The position numbers and the translations under genes were made by a program. A model generated the notes under the pieces. It was not told where the DNA came from and searched no databases. It saw only the letters and a list, made by a program, of their open reading frames with translations. Positions 36,564-47,270 of a stretch of 64,000 bases of DNA are shown piece by piece (the stretch's first letter is position 1; each line of letters starts with the position of its first letter). Source of the DNA: Pseudovibrio brasiliensis (GTDB lineage Bacteria; Pseudomonadota; Alphaproteobacteria; Rhizobiales; Stappiaceae); contig NZ_CP074126.1 in assembly GCF_018282095.1 (NCBI RefSeq), forward strand, positions 2,490,501-2,554,500. Direction: 5' to 3'.

Positions 36564-38006
36564 TTACATATTCAGAGCGCGGCCGTAGGCGTCTAGAACA
36601 CTTTCCTTCATCATTTCGGAAAGGGTTGGATGCGGGAAGCAAGTGTGCATCAGCTCTTCTTCGGTGGTCTCCAGACCCATCGCAACAACGAAGCCCTGAA
36701 TGAGCTCGGTCACTTCAGCGCCAACCATGTGCGCACCCAGCAGCTGACCGGTCTTGTTGTCGAACACAGTCTTCACAAGACCTTCCGGCTCACCAAGAGC
36801 AATCGCCTTACCGTTGCCCATGAATGGGAAGCGGCCAACGCGAACCTCATAACCAGCATCCTTAGCTTTCTGCTCGGTCAGACCAACGGAAGCAACCTGC
36901 GGGTTACAGTAGGTACAGCCAGGAATCTGGTCACGCTTCATTGGATGAGCGTCAAGGCCGGAGATCTTCTCGATGCAGATCACGCCTTCATGCTCAGCCT
37001 TATGCGCCAGCATTGGAGGACCAGCAACGTCACCGATTGCATAAATGCCAGGAACATTGGTGCGGCTGAACTCGTCAGTCACGATGCAACCACGGTCAGT
37101 CTTGATGCCAAGAGCTTCAAGGCCGAGGTTCTCAATGTTGCCAACAACACCAACAGCAGAAATCAGCTTCTCAGCGGTGATTTCCTGTGCCTTGCCATCT
37201 TTGGTCTCAATGGTAGCAGTCACCTGCCCCTTGCCTTTTACGACCTTGGAAACCTTCGCTTCCATGACGAACTTGATGCCCTGTTTCTCCATCTGCTTTT
37301 TCGCAATCGCGGAGATCTCAGGATCTTCAACCGGCATGATGGTTGGCATCATCTCAACAACGGTCACATCAGCGCCCATTGTTTTGTAGAAGGATGCAAA
37401 CTCGATACCGATCGCGCCGGAACCCATCACAATGAGGGACTTCGGCATCTTTTCCGGAACCATCGCTTCGAAATAAGTCCAGATGTTTTCCTTGTCAGGC
37501 TCAAGACCCGGGATCACACGTGGCTTCGCACCAGTTGCAACAATGATGTGCTTGGCGGAGTAAGAACCGTGACCCTTCACACCCTTTGGAGTTGGGTGCT
37601 GAGGCTGCATAGCGTCTTTGGAAGAAGGACCAACAGCGATCTCACCCGGCTTGGTGAGCTTTGCTTCACCCCAGATGATGTCCACTTTGTTCTTCTTCAT
37701 CAGGAAGCCGATACCGCCATTGAGCTGACCGGAAACACCACGGGAGCGCTTCACAACAGCAGCTGCATCAAAGCTCACGCCTTCAGCGGAAAGACCGTAG
37801 TCCTTGCCATGCTGCATGTAGTGGTAGATCTCAGCAGAACGCAGCAGCGCCTTGGTTGGGATACAGCCCCAGTTCAGGCAGATACCGCCCATATGTTCAC
37901 GCTCAACAATCGCGGTCTTGAAACCAAGCTGCGCGGAGCGGATTGCGGTTACATAGCCACCAGGACCAGAACCAATGATAATCACGTCGTAGGCGTTGCC
38001 ACTCAT
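36564..38006 (-). CDS. lpdA: Dihydrolipoamide dehydrogenase (E3)
   Basis: 480 residues. FAD flavoprotein that reoxidises lipoamide with NAD+. FAD-binding IIIGSGPGGYVTAIRSA, redox-active disulfide in GGICLNWGCIPTKAL, NAD-binding GSGAIGIEFASFYKTMG, and the His-Glu pair in HTCFPHPTLSEMMKE. Part of the PDH block. A glycosyltransferase gene lies 24 bases upstream on the same strand and is probably cotranscribed with it. Confidence 0.96.
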   Translation of the reverse strand: MSGNAYDVIIIGSGPGGYVTAIRSAQLGFKTAIVEREHMGGICLNWGCIPTKALLRSAEIYHYMQHGKDYGLSAEGVSFDAAAVVKRSRGVSGQLNGGIGFLMKKNKVDIIWGEAKLTKPGEIAVGPSSKDAMQPQHPTPKGVKGHGSYSAKHIIVATGAKPRVIPGLEPDKENIWTYFEAMVPEKMPKSLIVMGSGAIGIEFASFYKTMGADVTVVEMMPTIMPVEDPEISAIAKKQMEKQGIKFVMEAKVSKVVKGKGQVTATIETKDGKAQEITAEKLISAVGVVGNIENLGLEALGIKTDRGCIVTDEFSRTNVPGIYAIGDVAGPPMLAHKAEHEGVICIEKISGLDAHPMKRDQIPGCTYCNPQVASVGLTEQKAKDAGYEVRVGRFPFMGNGKAIALGEPEGLVKTVFDNKTGQLLGAHMVGAEVTELIQGFVVAMGLETTEEELMHTCFPHPTLSEMMKESVLDAYGRALNM

Positions 38007-38030
38007 CTATTTAACCTCGCCAAATCGGCC

Positions 38031-38894
38031 TCAAGGAGCTTGAGGCTCCACATAAAGGTGGGAGAACTTCGCAAAATTCTCCAAAACGTAGTCGGGCAGT
38101 TCTCCGCTGTCCTTGGTGACCAGCTTTCCTCTGCCATCGCCCGCATCCAGACGGTCCAGCGTTCGTTGCGCACGGCCCAGATAGGCATCATTCATGTGTT
38201 CGGTGTGCGAGTAAGCCTCGAGTTTTGTAACCACCTTCTCCATGTCCCCCAGAAAGCTGAAGTGCCAGCTGGAAGAACGAAGCAGTTGACGTCGCATAGG
38301 TCGGCTGTGCCGTGTGAGAGCTTTCCAGTGCCACAAAGCAGTCTCGAGAACAGGATGGAGACTTTTGCTTTGATAAGCCCGCTCACGCCGCAAAGCCTGA
38401 GCTCCCTTGAAAAACATCGCACCGATCATTCTTGGGCAGGAGGTAAAATCCGAGACATCATCTTTAAAGTTCAGTCTGTAGCGGAAAATATCAGCGCCAA
38501 AGAATGTCAGGCTCTTTGAACTCCTGCGATCATTTTTAATTCTGAGCAGAACATCCGGCTTTGGAATTTCATCCACGTCGGACACAAGGATCAGATCATT
38601 GACCGCAAGGTCTTTAAGGCCGCGCTCTATGCCGTCGCGTTGGTGGTACTCCCTCGACCAGGCGCTCTGCGGGTTCTGCGGCATATCCTCCACGATCACG
38701 TGTCGGATCTTGCTTAAGAACGGTGCAAACCGCGACTTGTTATCAGCAAAGTAGAGAGGTTTTTCCGCTCCCGTAAAGGTCTTGGTTGCCTCTACAAGAA
38801 TGAACTCATCCACCACATCAAACAGTTCGCCAAGGCGAATTTCAAGGGTATCGAGTTCGTTGAAAAACGTGAAGCCATCGACAACTTTGACCAT
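38031..38894 (-). CDS. Glycosyltransferase family 17-like protein
   Basis: 287 residues. GT17 enzymes transfer N-acetylglucosamine or related sugars. Matching blocks are FNELDTLEIRLGELFDVVD, the DVDEIP acidic motif in LILVSDVDEIPKPDVLLR, and WSREYHQRDGIERGL. GGAG lies 9 bases upstream of the ATG. It is inserted between pdhC (which has its own terminator) and lpd, which interrupts the canonical PDH order. Acceptor unknown. Confidence is moderate on the family and low on substrate. Confidence 0.8.
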   Translation of the reverse strand: MVKVVDGFTFFNELDTLEIRLGELFDVVDEFILVEATKTFTGAEKPLYFADNKSRFAPFLSKIRHVIVEDMPQNPQSAWSREYHQRDGIERGLKDLAVNDLILVSDVDEIPKPDVLLRIKNDRRSSKSLTFFGADIFRYRLNFKDDVSDFTSCPRMIGAMFFKGAQALRRERAYQSKSLHPVLETALWHWKALTRHSRPMRRQLLRSSSWHFSFLGDMEKVVTKLEAYSHTEHMNDAYLGRAQRTLDRLDAGDGRGKLVTKDSGELPDYVLENFAKFSHLYVEPQAP

Positions 38895-38973
38895 TGATCA
38901 GGTCTCCTTGCTCAAACGGTCTTCAGCTTACTCCACTCTATTTGCTCACACCTACCACTTGGATTTACCGGCG

Positions 38974-38997
38974 AAAAAAGCAGGGGTTTCCTGCTTT
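38974..38997 (-). terminator. Terminator after pdhC
   Basis: AAAGCAG (38977-38983) and CTGCTTT (38991-38997), followed on the minus strand by a run of T. It ends pdhABC before the glycosyltransferase and lpd. Confidence 0.75.
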
Positions 38998-39014
38998 CCG
39001 CCGGTACATCCTGA

Positions 39015-40346
39015 TTAAACCAGCATGGACATCGGGTTTTCGATGTAGCCTTTGAAGGCCTGCAGAAGTTCTGCACCCAGCGCACCGTCCACCGCGCGGT
39101 GGTCAGTGGAAAGGGTCACAGACATCACAGTCGCAGGAACGATTTCATCGCCCTTCACAACCGGACGCTTCTGACCAGCGCCAACAGCAAGGATGGTTGC
39201 GTGTGGTGGGTTGATCACCGCCGCAAATTCCTTCACGCCGAACATGCCAAGGTTGGAAACGGAAGTCGTACCGCCCTGGAATTCGGTTGGAGCCAGCTTG
39301 CGCTCACGAGCACGCTTCGCCAGGTCTTTCATCTCAATGGAGATCGTGGAGAGCGTTTTCTCTTCAGCGCGGCGGATGATCGGAGTGATCAGACCACCAT
39401 CGATGGAAACCGCAACACCAACGTCAGCATGCTTATGCATAACCATGCCGCTCTCAAGGTAAGATGCGTTTGCAGCTGGAATTGCTTTCAGTGCCAGCGC
39501 ATGCGCCTTGATGATCATGTCGTTGACGGACAGCTTGTAAGTAGGCTTGCCATCAGCGTCAGTTGGAGCGGAAGAGTTCAGCTGAGCACGCAGAGCCAGC
39601 AGAGCATCCAGCTCACACTCTACAGTCAGGTAGAAGTGTGGAACGGTCTGCTTGGATTCTGTCAGGCGCTTCGCAATAACCTTGCGCATGCCATCGTGAG
39701 GAACCAGATCGTAAGAGCCTTCCTCAAACAGCTTGAGGGTCTGCTCATCAGATGCACCAGCTGGTGCAGCCTTTGGAGCCTCAGCCGCTTTAGGTGCTTC
39801 AGCAGCCTTAGGAGCAGCTTCCGCTTTACCAGTGCCAGCAGCAATCGCAGCTTCAACGTCACGCTTCACAACACGGCCATGTGGGCCGGTGCCGTTGATC
39901 AGCGCGATGTCCAGACCGTTCTGTTTCGCCAGACGGCGCGCCAGAGGAGAAGAGAACACACGCTCACCAGAAGCAGCAACCGGAGCCGCTGGAGCTGGTG
40001 CAGGAGCTGCCGCAGCCGCAGGCGCAGCTGGTGCTGCAGGAGTCTGAGGAGCAGCTGGTGCAGGCGCCGCAGCAGGTGCTGCGTCCATTGCAGAAGCGTC
40101 TTCGCCCTCTTCCAGAAGGATCGCGATAGGTTCATTCACCTTCACGCCTTCGGTTCCTTCAGCAACCATGATCTTACCGATGGTGCCTTCATCGACAGCT
40201 TCCACTTCCATGGTCGCTTTGTCGGTTTCAATCTCTGCAATCACGTCGCCTGCAGAAATCGCGTCACCTTCTTTAACCAGCCACTTGGCCAGATTGCCTT
40301 CTTCCATGGTTGGAGAAAGCGCAGGCATCAAAATGTTGATTGGCAT
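39015..40346 (-). CDS. pdhC: Pyruvate dehydrogenase E2, dihydrolipoamide acetyltransferase
   Basis: 443 residues from ATG 40346. Domains: lipoyl (1-75, lipoylated lysine in [15 protein letters not shown]), an Ala/Pro linker, a peripheral-subunit-binding domain ([18 protein letters not shown]), a second Ala/Pro linker, and the catalytic acetyltransferase ending in [17 protein letters not shown] with the catalytic histidine. Forms the core of the PDH complex. Follows pdhB with 15 bases. Confidence 0.97.
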   Translation of the reverse strand: MPINILMPALSPTMEEGNLAKWLVKEGDAISAGDVIAEIETDKATMEVEAVDEGTIGKIMVAEGTEGVKVNEPIAILLEEGEDASAMDAAPAAAPAPAAPQTPAAPAAPAAAAAPAPAPAAPVAASGERVFSSPLARRLAKQNGLDIALINGTGPHGRVVKRDVEAAIAAGTGKAEAAPKAAEAPKAAEAPKAAPAGASDEQTLKLFEEGSYDLVPHDGMRKVIAKRLTESKQTVPHFYLTVECELDALLALRAQLNSSAPTDADGKPTYKLSVNDMIIKAHALALKAIPAANASYLESGMVMHKHADVGVAVSIDGGLITPIIRRAEEKTLSTISIEMKDLAKRARERKLAPTEFQGGTTSVSNLGMFGVKEFAAVINPPHATILAVGAGQKRPVVKGDEIVPATVMSVTLSTDHRAVDGALGAELLQAFKGYIENPMSMLV

Positions 40347-40361
40347 ACCACTTGTCTCCAA

Positions 40362-41747
40362 TTAGGCGGTGTAGGTCACAGCCTTAACAGCGTCGATAAC
40401 TTCCTTGGCGTTTGGCAGAGCCAACTTCTCAAGGTTTGCTGCGTAAGGCATTGGAACGTCTTTACCGGTTACGCGCAGAACTGGCGCATCCAGCCAATCG
40501 AAGGCTTCGCTCTGAACCTGATAAGCAATTTCAGAGGAAACAGAACAGATTGGGAAGGCTTCTTCCACGGTCACCAGACGGCCTGTTTTGCGAACAGAAG
40601 CCAGAACAGTGTCCATATCCAGCGGACGAATGGTGCGCAGATCGATCAGCTCAACGGAAACGCCCTGTTTCGCCAGCTCATCAACAGCCTGCAGCGCGTA
40701 GGTCATGCCAATGCCCCAGGAAACCATGGTCGCATCAGTACCTTCGCGAACGATCTTCGCTTTACCGATTGGCAGAACCAGATCTTCAACATCCGGCACA
40801 TCAAAGTGCTGACCGTAAAGGATCTCGTTCTCAAGGAACACAACCGGGTTTGGATCGCGGATAGCAGCTTTCAAAAGGCCCTTTGCATCAGCAGCAGAGT
40901 AAGGCTGGATAACCTTGAGGCCCGGAATGGAAGCATACCATGCAGCGTAGTCCTGAGAGTGCTGTGCTGCAACGCGCGCTGCTGCGCCGTTTGCACCACG
41001 GAACACCATAGGCGCACCCATCTGACCACCAGACATGTAAAGGGTCTTAGCAGCAGAGTTGATGATGTGGTCAATCGCCTGCATTGCGAAGTTGAAGGTC
41101 ATGAACTCAACGATTGGGTTCAGGCCTGCCATCGCAGCACCAACTGCAAGACCGGTAAAGCCATGCTCGGTGATTGGGGTATCGATCACGCGCTTTTCGC
41201 CAAACTCATCAAGGAGACCCTGAGAGATCTTGTAGGCACCCTGATACTGAGCAACTTCTTCGCCCATCAGGAACACGTTCTCGTTGCGGCGCATTTCTTC
41301 CGCCATCGCGTCGCGCAGAGCTTCACGAACGGTCATGCTCACCATTTTGGTGCCCGCAGGAATTTCTGGGTCAGCAGGTGCAACGCTTGCAACTGGAGCT
41401 GCAGGAGCCGCTGGCGCAGCCGGAACTTCAGGAGTTGCCGGTGCGGCTGGCGCTTCAGCAGCAGCTGGTGCAGAACCAACCTTATCAGCAGCAGAAGCGT
41501 CTTCGCCCTCTTCCAGCAGAACTGCGATAGGAGCGTTGACCTTAACTTCTTCAGTGCCTTCAGCAACGAGGATCTTGCCGATCACACCCTCGTCCACGGC
41601 TTCCACTTCCATGGTTGCTTTATCGGTTTCGATTTCAGCAATCACGTCACCAGCAGAAACGGTGTCGCCTTCTTTTTTAAGCCACTTGGCCAGCTTGCCT
41701 TCTTCCATGGTCGGAGAAAGCGCAGGCATCAAAATTTCAATAGCCAT
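40362..41747 (-). CDS. pdhB: Pyruvate dehydrogenase E1 beta with N-terminal lipoyl domain
   Basis: 461 residues. Residues 1-75 form a lipoyl domain (lysine in [15 protein letters not shown]) nearly identical to that of pdhC, then a ~50-residue Ala/Pro linker, then the E1-beta transketolase domain ([38 protein letters not shown]). A lipoyl-bearing E1-beta is known in Alphaproteobacteria. Binds TPP with E1-alpha and decarboxylates pyruvate. Same operon as pdhA, 17 bases downstream. Confidence 0.97.
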   Translation of the reverse strand: MAIEILMPALSPTMEEGKLAKWLKKEGDTVSAGDVIAEIETDKATMEVEAVDEGVIGKILVAEGTEEVKVNAPIAVLLEEGEDASAADKVGSAPAAAEAPAAPATPEVPAAPAAPAAPVASVAPADPEIPAGTKMVSMTVREALRDAMAEEMRRNENVFLMGEEVAQYQGAYKISQGLLDEFGEKRVIDTPITEHGFTGLAVGAAMAGLNPIVEFMTFNFAMQAIDHIINSAAKTLYMSGGQMGAPMVFRGANGAAARVAAQHSQDYAAWYASIPGLKVIQPYSAADAKGLLKAAIRDPNPVVFLENEILYGQHFDVPDVEDLVLPIGKAKIVREGTDATMVSWGIGMTYALQAVDELAKQGVSVELIDLRTIRPLDMDTVLASVRKTGRLVTVEEAFPICSVSSEIAYQVQSEAFDWLDAPVLRVTGKDVPMPYAANLEKLALPNAKEVIDAVKAVTYTA

Positions 41748-41764
41748 AATTAATTATCCCGACC

Positions 41765-42814
41765 TTAGAGAACGATGTCCGTGTACAGCTCAGATGGATC
41801 CGGCTCAGGATCGTTCTGCGCAAACTCAGCAGAAGCAGCAACAACGCCGCGCACTTCTTTATCGATCGCTTTCAGTTCGTCTTCGGTAGCCCATTCTTTT
41901 TCAAGAAGGCGAGCGCGAACCTGTTCAATCGGGTCATGCTCAGAGCGCATCTTCTGGACTTCGTCTTTACTGCGGTATTTTGCAGGGTCAGACATGGAGT
42001 GACCGCGGTAACGGTAGGTGATCATCTCAAGGATGTAAGGACCATTGCCTTCACGGCACCATTCCATCGCATAGTCGGTCGCAGCTTTCACCGCGCGCAC
42101 GTCCATGCCGTCAACCTGAACACCTGGGATACCGAAGGAAGCACCGCGCTGAGACAGGTCAGTTGTGGAAGATGCACGTTCAATGGAGGTACCCATGCCG
42201 TACTTGTTGTTCTCGATCACGTAGATCACAGGCAGGTTCCACAGCTTCGCCATGTTGAAGCTCTCATAAACCTGACCCTGGTTGGCAGCACCATCGCCGA
42301 AGAACGCCATGGAAACTTTGCCGTTCTCTTTATAGCGGTTAGCAAATGCCAGACCGGTACCAAGAGCGACCTGCGCACCAACGATGCCGTGTCCACCATA
42401 GAACTCCTGTTCTTTGGAGAACATGTGCATGGAACCGCCCTTACCTTTAGACAGACCACCGCGGCGACCAGTCAGTTCGGCCATCACGCCGTTCGGGTCC
42501 ATGCCACAAGCAAGCATGTGAGCGTGGTCACGGTAAGAAGTGATCATCTGATCACCTTTTTCCTTGGCCATCTCCATCCCAACAACAACAGCTTCCTGGC
42601 CGATGTAAAGGTGACAAAAGCCACCGATCAGACCCATACCGTAAAGCTGACCCGCCTTTTCTTCAAAACGACGGATAAAAAGCATTTCGCGGTAAGCGTT
42701 TAGCTCTTCTTCTTTGGAAAATTCTACAAGGGCGGGCACGTTTTTCATCGCACCGCGGGCTTTGGTAGCGCCTTTAGCGCGACCGCCTGAAGACTTGGAT
42801 TGAGTTCCAGCCAT
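41765..42814 (-). CDS. pdhA: Pyruvate dehydrogenase E1 alpha
   Basis: 349 residues from ATG 42814. TPP-binding motif GDGAANQGQVYESFNMAKLW through VIENNKYGM; the conserved YRYRGHSMSDP loop and the SKGKGGSMHMF histidine region are intact. First gene of pdhABC. The AT-rich 184-base region upstream has several TTAA-containing repeats and probably contains the promoter. Confidence 0.97.
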   Translation of the reverse strand: MAGTQSKSSGGRAKGATKARGAMKNVPALVEFSKEEELNAYREMLFIRRFEEKAGQLYGMGLIGGFCHLYIGQEAVVVGMEMAKEKGDQMITSYRDHAHMLACGMDPNGVMAELTGRRGGLSKGKGGSMHMFSKEQEFYGGHGIVGAQVALGTGLAFANRYKENGKVSMAFFGDGAANQGQVYESFNMAKLWNLPVIYVIENNKYGMGTSIERASSTTDLSQRGASFGIPGVQVDGMDVRAVKAATDYAMEWCREGNGPYILEMITYRYRGHSMSDPAKYRSKDEVQKMRSEHDPIEQVRARLLEKEWATEDELKAIDKEVRGVVAASAEFAQNDPEPDPSELYTDIVL

Positions 42815-42998
42815 GAGCCTCGTCTCTTTTGACGTGAATTGGTGAAAGCACACTAGCCCCCACAGCGCTGAATGCCAATATGAGCAATAACACTTGGGGA
42901 TTTATGTAAGGCGTTGATTTTATTGAAATATTCAAGTTAACTCAAATTGGGTTAATTCATGCAAATCAACCTATTTCAAGTTAATACACGCTGATGTT

Positions 42999-43316
42999 TC
43001 AGTTGCGCATGATCGCAACTTCATTCACGTGCGCCAGATTCAGGGAAGCACGAGCCCGCTCATCCACCATGTCTGGATCAAGGCTCTCCGGGTCAAGCAG
43101 CATGACACGGCGTTGTAATTGCAGGCGTTCTGCCCGCAACTCTTCAAGCTCAACTTCCAGAGCAAGGATTTCATGCTCGATCTGTGGTCGGCCCACAAGA
43201 CCCAGCTTACCGTTGAGCGCATGAAATGCAAAGTAGCAAAGCGCACCAATGGCAATTCCCGGCACCAGGAGATTCTTTAGATAGGAGTGTTTTCGCTGAC
43301 GTGTGGTAGCTAGCAC
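42999..43316 (-). CDS. ftsB: Septum formation initiator, FtsB/DivIC family
   Basis: 105 residues. A short cytoplasmic N-terminus, one transmembrane helix (about 15-33, LVPGIAIGALCYFAFHAL), and a periplasmic coiled coil (EHEILALEVELEELRAERLQ), the usual FtsB layout. Acts in the FtsQ-FtsL-FtsB divisome subcomplex. Its place next to pdhA is conserved in this class. Confidence 0.88.
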   Translation of the reverse strand: MLATTRQRKHSYLKNLLVPGIAIGALCYFAFHALNGKLGLVGRPQIEHEILALEVELEELRAERLQLQRRVMLLDPESLDPDMVDERARASLNLAHVNEVAIMRN

Positions 43317-43699
43317 TGATTGACCTACTCATTACAAAAATGGTCACATGCCCGCACTATTTCACAACGCCCTTAACCAAGAGTTTCTGTCTTCGTCAAA
43401 AGTTGACCGTATCTGATAATTTTTCGAAAAAGCCACTTTCTCATAGAGACCAGCTAAAACCAGAACAATTGCCTCTGCTCGCCGACAAACCTGGAGTTGC
43501 GCTCAGCACAGTGCGAGAACTGAAAGGGGATAACATTTCATAAAGTGGCACAGGCCCATCGCGGAGGCACAACCGAGAACGACTTGAGCTCCACACAAAA
43601 ACGCAGAGAACACGTAAAAAACGCAAACGAACGCACATAACAACGCAAAGCTGGGATTTCACCGAAACCCCAGTCCACTTAAGCGTTCAAAACAGTATT
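43317..43699. other. Intergenic region between ftsB and mfd
   Basis: 383 bases with no gene I can support. A hairpin at 43651-43673 (CTGGGATTTC-acc-GAAACCCCAG, one mismatch) lies 27 bases past the mfd stop and is its likely terminator although the T-run is poor. The remainder would contain the ftsB promoter. Confidence 0.5.
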
Positions 43700-46600
43700 T
43701 TAGGCGTTTTCCGCCAGCCGCGAGAGTTTAATCAACACAGCAGCGGTGCCTTTCAACCGATCATCCGCAGTTGGCCAGTCACGGGTCAGCACCACCTTCT
43801 GATCCGGGCGGATCTTGGCGAGGATAGTTTGTTCCGCGATGTAGGATACCAGCCCAGCCGGATTGTTGAACTCGCCATTGCGGAAGCCAATCACGATGCC
43901 CTTCGGCCCAGCGTCAATCTTTTCAACGTTCGCTTTGCGACACAGCCCCTTGATATAAACAATCTTCAGAAGGTGTTGAACTTCCTCAGGAAGTGGCCCG
44001 AAGCGGTCAATCATCTCTGCACCAAAGCCATCAATCTCGTCAAGCTCAGTCAGGTCCGCCAGGCGGCGATAGAGCTCAAGGCGCAACTGCAAGTCAGGCA
44101 CATACGTATCGGGGATAAGAACAGGCGTACCGATAGCAATTTGCGGGGACCACTTGTCTTCCTGGAAGTCCTCACCGCCAGATTTGAGCTGAGCAACCGC
44201 CTCCTCCAACATCTGCTGGTAAAGCTCGAAACCCACCTCTTTAATATGCCCGGACTGCTCTTCCCCCAACAAGTTACCCGCTCCGCGAATATCCAGATCA
44301 TGTGAGGCCAGCTGGAATCCTGCACCCAAATTCTCAAGGCTTTGCAACACCTTAAGGCGTCGCTCTGCCGTAGCAGTCAACGTCTTGTTGGCAGGAACTG
44401 TAAACAAAGCATAGGCCCGTGTCTTAGAACGACCCACACGCCCACGGATCTGATAGAGCTGCGCCAGACCAAACATGTCCGAGCGGTGCACAATCAAAGT
44501 GTTGGCGTTTGGTATGTCCAATCCGGATTCCACAATCGTAGTCGCCAAAAGCACATCAAACTTACCCTCATAGAAGGCATTCATGATGTCATCCAGCTCT
44601 CCCGGAGGCATCTGACCATGAGCAGAAACCACTTTAACTTCAGGCACATTCTCTTCCAAGAACGCCCTCACCTCTGCCAGATCAGACACGCGCGGACACA
44701 CATAGAAGCTTTGCCCTCCGCGATAGTGCTCACGCAGCAAGCTCTCGCGGATAACCATCGGGTCGAACGGGGATATGAAGGAACGTACAGCCAGACGATC
44801 CACCGGTGGCGTCGCAATAAGGGAAAGCTCGCGAACGCCCGTCAGTGCCAATTGTAGGGTACGAGGAATCGGGGTCGCAGACAGGGTCAGAACGTGAACA
44901 TCACTTTTCAGCTCTTTCAACCGTTCTTTGTGCTTCACCCCAAAGTGCTGCTCTTCGTCGATGATAAGCAGCCCCAGATCCCTGAAACCAATGGCCTTTC
45001 CAAGAAGTGCATGCGTACCAACCACAACATCAACGGAACCGTCTTTCAGGCCCTTCTTGGTCTCAGACAGCTCCTTACCGGGGACAAGTCGTGAAGCTTG
45101 ACGCACAACAATAGGCAGCCCGTTAAAGCGATCCGCAAATGTGCGGTAATGCTGACGCGCCAACAACGTGGTCGGAACCACAATCGCCACTTGCCGTCCC
45201 GACATCGCCGCCAAAAACGCAGCTCTTAGAGCAACTTCCGTCTTACCAAAGCCCACATCACCACAAACCAACCGATCCATAGGACGCCCGGACGCCATAT
45301 CATCGAACACGGACTCAATCGCCGTCATCTGGTCATCGGTCTCGTCATAAACAAACCGCGCGGCAAACTCGTCATAAGCCCCTTCAGGCGCCGTAATCGC
45401 CGGAGCTGTCCGCAAAGCGCGTTCCGCAGCAATCTTGATCAGGCCATCGGCAATCTCAAGAATGCGCTTTTTCATCTTGGCTTTACGGGCCTGCCATGCC
45501 CCGCCACCAAGCTTATCTAACTGAACTTCCTGATCTTCTGAGCCATAGCGCGTCAGCAGCTCAATGTTCTCGACTGGAAGGTAAAGCTTGTCCGATCCCG
45601 CATATTGCAGCTCAAGACAATCATGGGGAGCCCCAACGGCCTCAATGGTCTTCAGCCCAATAAAGCGACCAATACCATGCTCCACATGCACAACCAGATC
45701 ACCAGGAGACAATGCAGAAGCTTCAGTAAGAACATTCGCACCTTTGGATTTCCGCCGACGCTGACGCACCAGACGATCACCAAGGATATCTTGCTCCCCA
45801 ATGAAGGCCAGATCATCAATCTCAAAGCCGTGCTCAAGTCCAAGGATGATCAGTGCAGTCAGCCCAGCGGGAACTTTGCCAAGCTCTCCGGAGTTCCCTG
45901 CATATCCTGTGCGGTCCAATCCATGATCGCTAAGAACCTGCGTCAGTCGTTCGCGAGAGCCTTCACTCCAACAGGAAAGAACAGCTCTCTTCCCATCCTT
46001 GGCAAGCGCAGACACATGCGTGGAAAGCGCGTCAAAGATGTTCACGTCACCAGCAGCACGTTCCGCTGCAAAGTTGCGGCCCTGACGACCGCCCATATCA
46101 ATAGCGGTCTTCCCAGTTCCCGGAGGCATAGCAAACGGGGACAACTGCGCAGAGGCTCTGTCCGCCACACATGTATTGAACTCAGTTTCCTGAAGATAGA
46201 TCGCTACCGGTGGAATGGGCTTATACGGCACACCTGAAGAGAGAGCCTTGTTGTTCAGGCCATCCTGACGCGCGCCAAAGTGTTCCTCTATCTGTTCCAA
46301 CCGCTCTTTGATCATATCCTCGGCATTGGCATCCAGAACAACTGGGGTTTCACCGATGTAATCAAACAGGGTCGCAAGGTTTTCATGGAACAGCGGTAGC
46401 CAGTGTTCCATCCCCGCATAGCGGCGCCCTTCACTGATGGACTGGTACAGAACATCATCTGGTCCAGAGGCCCCGAACGCCGTCACATAGTTTCGGCGGA
46501 AGCGTGAAATTGTCTCTGGCTCAAGAATGATCTCGCTCATAGGAACGAGAGTAAGTCCTTTCTTCTGCGCGAGCGTCCTCTGACTATCTGTATCAAACGA

Positions 46601-47188
46601 GCGGATGGATTCCAGCGTATCACCAAAGAAGTCCAGACGAACCGGCTCTTTGGTGGCAGGCGAAAACAGATCAATAATCCCCCCGCGCACCGCATATTCA
46701 CCGGTCTCCCGAACAGTAGGCGTGCGGGCGAAACCATTCACTTCCAGCCACTTAATAATCTTGTCTGGATTGATGCGATTGCCCGGTGTAAAAGACAGAA
46801 TATGATTGGAGGTCCAGTCCCGCACCGGCATCCGCTGCAAAGCCGCATTGACCGTGGTGATCAGCACAAACTTCTTTTTCTTCGGCAGCCCCTTCGCCAG
46901 CCGAAGCAGTGTCAGCAACCTGCGCGCAACAATCGCTCCATGCGGGGATACACGGTCATACGGCAAGCAATCCCACGCTGGCAGCTGCAGCACTTCCACA
47001 TCCGGGGCAAAAAAGCCCAGAGCCTCGGTCAGCGCCGCCATCCGCGTAGCATCCCGCGCCACATAGGTCAGCGCAAGACCGCCCTCCTCAATTTCAGAGA
47101 GGATCTTTGAAAGCACATAGGCCTCAGCTCCATCCGGGACAGAAGCGAGCGTTATGTTTTCACTTTTCTTGAGCAAACTTTCAAACAC
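43700..47188 (-). CDS. mfd: Transcription-repair coupling factor Mfd
   Basis: 1162 residues, GTG start with weak Shine-Dalgarno. Removes stalled RNA polymerase and recruits UvrA. N-terminal UvrB-like domains, the RNA-polymerase interaction domain (PGDLVVHVEHGIGRFIGL), then RecG-like translocase with Walker A GDVGFGKTEVALRAAF, DEEQHFGVKHKERLK, and SGLDIPNANTLIVHR, and the C-terminal D7 domain. Stands alone, divergent from recG with sdhE between. Confidence 0.97.
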   Translation of the reverse strand: MFESLLKKSENITLASVPDGAEAYVLSKILSEIEEGGLALTYVARDATRMAALTEALGFFAPDVEVLQLPAWDCLPYDRVSPHGAIVARRLLTLLRLAKGLPKKKKFVLITTVNAALQRMPVRDWTSNHILSFTPGNRINPDKIIKWLEVNGFARTPTVRETGEYAVRGGIIDLFSPATKEPVRLDFFGDTLESIRSFDTDSQRTLAQKKGLTLVPMSEIILEPETISRFRRNYVTAFGASGPDDVLYQSISEGRRYAGMEHWLPLFHENLATLFDYIGETPVVLDANAEDMIKERLEQIEEHFGARQDGLNNKALSSGVPYKPIPPVAIYLQETEFNTCVADRASAQLSPFAMPPGTGKTAIDMGGRQGRNFAAERAAGDVNIFDALSTHVSALAKDGKRAVLSCWSEGSRERLTQVLSDHGLDRTGYAGNSGELGKVPAGLTALIILGLEHGFEIDDLAFIGEQDILGDRLVRQRRRKSKGANVLTEASALSPGDLVVHVEHGIGRFIGLKTIEAVGAPHDCLELQYAGSDKLYLPVENIELLTRYGSEDQEVQLDKLGGGAWQARKAKMKKRILEIADGLIKIAAERALRTAPAITAPEGAYDEFAARFVYDETDDQMTAIESVFDDMASGRPMDRLVCGDVGFGKTEVALRAAFLAAMSGRQVAIVVPTTLLARQHYRTFADRFNGLPIVVRQASRLVPGKELSETKKGLKDGSVDVVVGTHALLGKAIGFRDLGLLIIDEEQHFGVKHKERLKELKSDVHVLTLSATPIPRTLQLALTGVRELSLIATPPVDRLAVRSFISPFDPMVIRESLLREHYRGGQSFYVCPRVSDLAEVRAFLEENVPEVKVVSAHGQMPPGELDDIMNAFYEGKFDVLLATTIVESGLDIPNANTLIVHRSDMFGLAQLYQIRGRVGRSKTRAYALFTVPANKTLTATAERRLKVLQSLENLGAGFQLASHDLDIRGAGNLLGEEQSGHIKEVGFELYQQMLEEAVAQLKSGGEDFQEDKWSPQIAIGTPVLIPDTYVPDLQLRLELYRRLADLTELDEIDGFGAEMIDRFGPLPEEVQHLLKIVYIKGLCRKANVEKIDAGPKGIVIGFRNGEFNNPAGLVSYIAEQTILAKIRPDQKVVLTRDWPTADDRLKGTAAVLIKLSRLAENA

Positions 47189-47270
47189 GGGCGGGGCAAC
47201 CTTATTATTTCAAATCTTTCTCGGACAAATATGGCACCTGAACAGCTCCTATCCAGATGCCCAAGAGCAC

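Noticed and set aside
36630-38519. 629-codon plus-strand open frame over lpdA
   Set aside because: Antisense shadow of lpdA and the glycosyltransferase gene; not similar to any family.
39733-40135. Repetitive DNA in pdhC linkers looking like a repeat array
   Set aside because: It codes for Ala/Pro-rich interdomain linkers normal for E2 enzymes.
39099-41753. 884-codon plus-strand open frame across pdhC and pdhB
   Set aside because: Antisense to two unmistakable PDH genes; the frame is open because of codon bias in their Ala/Pro linkers. No start signal and no protein-like composition.
42854-42998. TTAA-rich region before pdhA as a CtrA full site
   Set aside because: TTAA boxes are spaced 11 bases apart rather than the 7 expected for CtrA.
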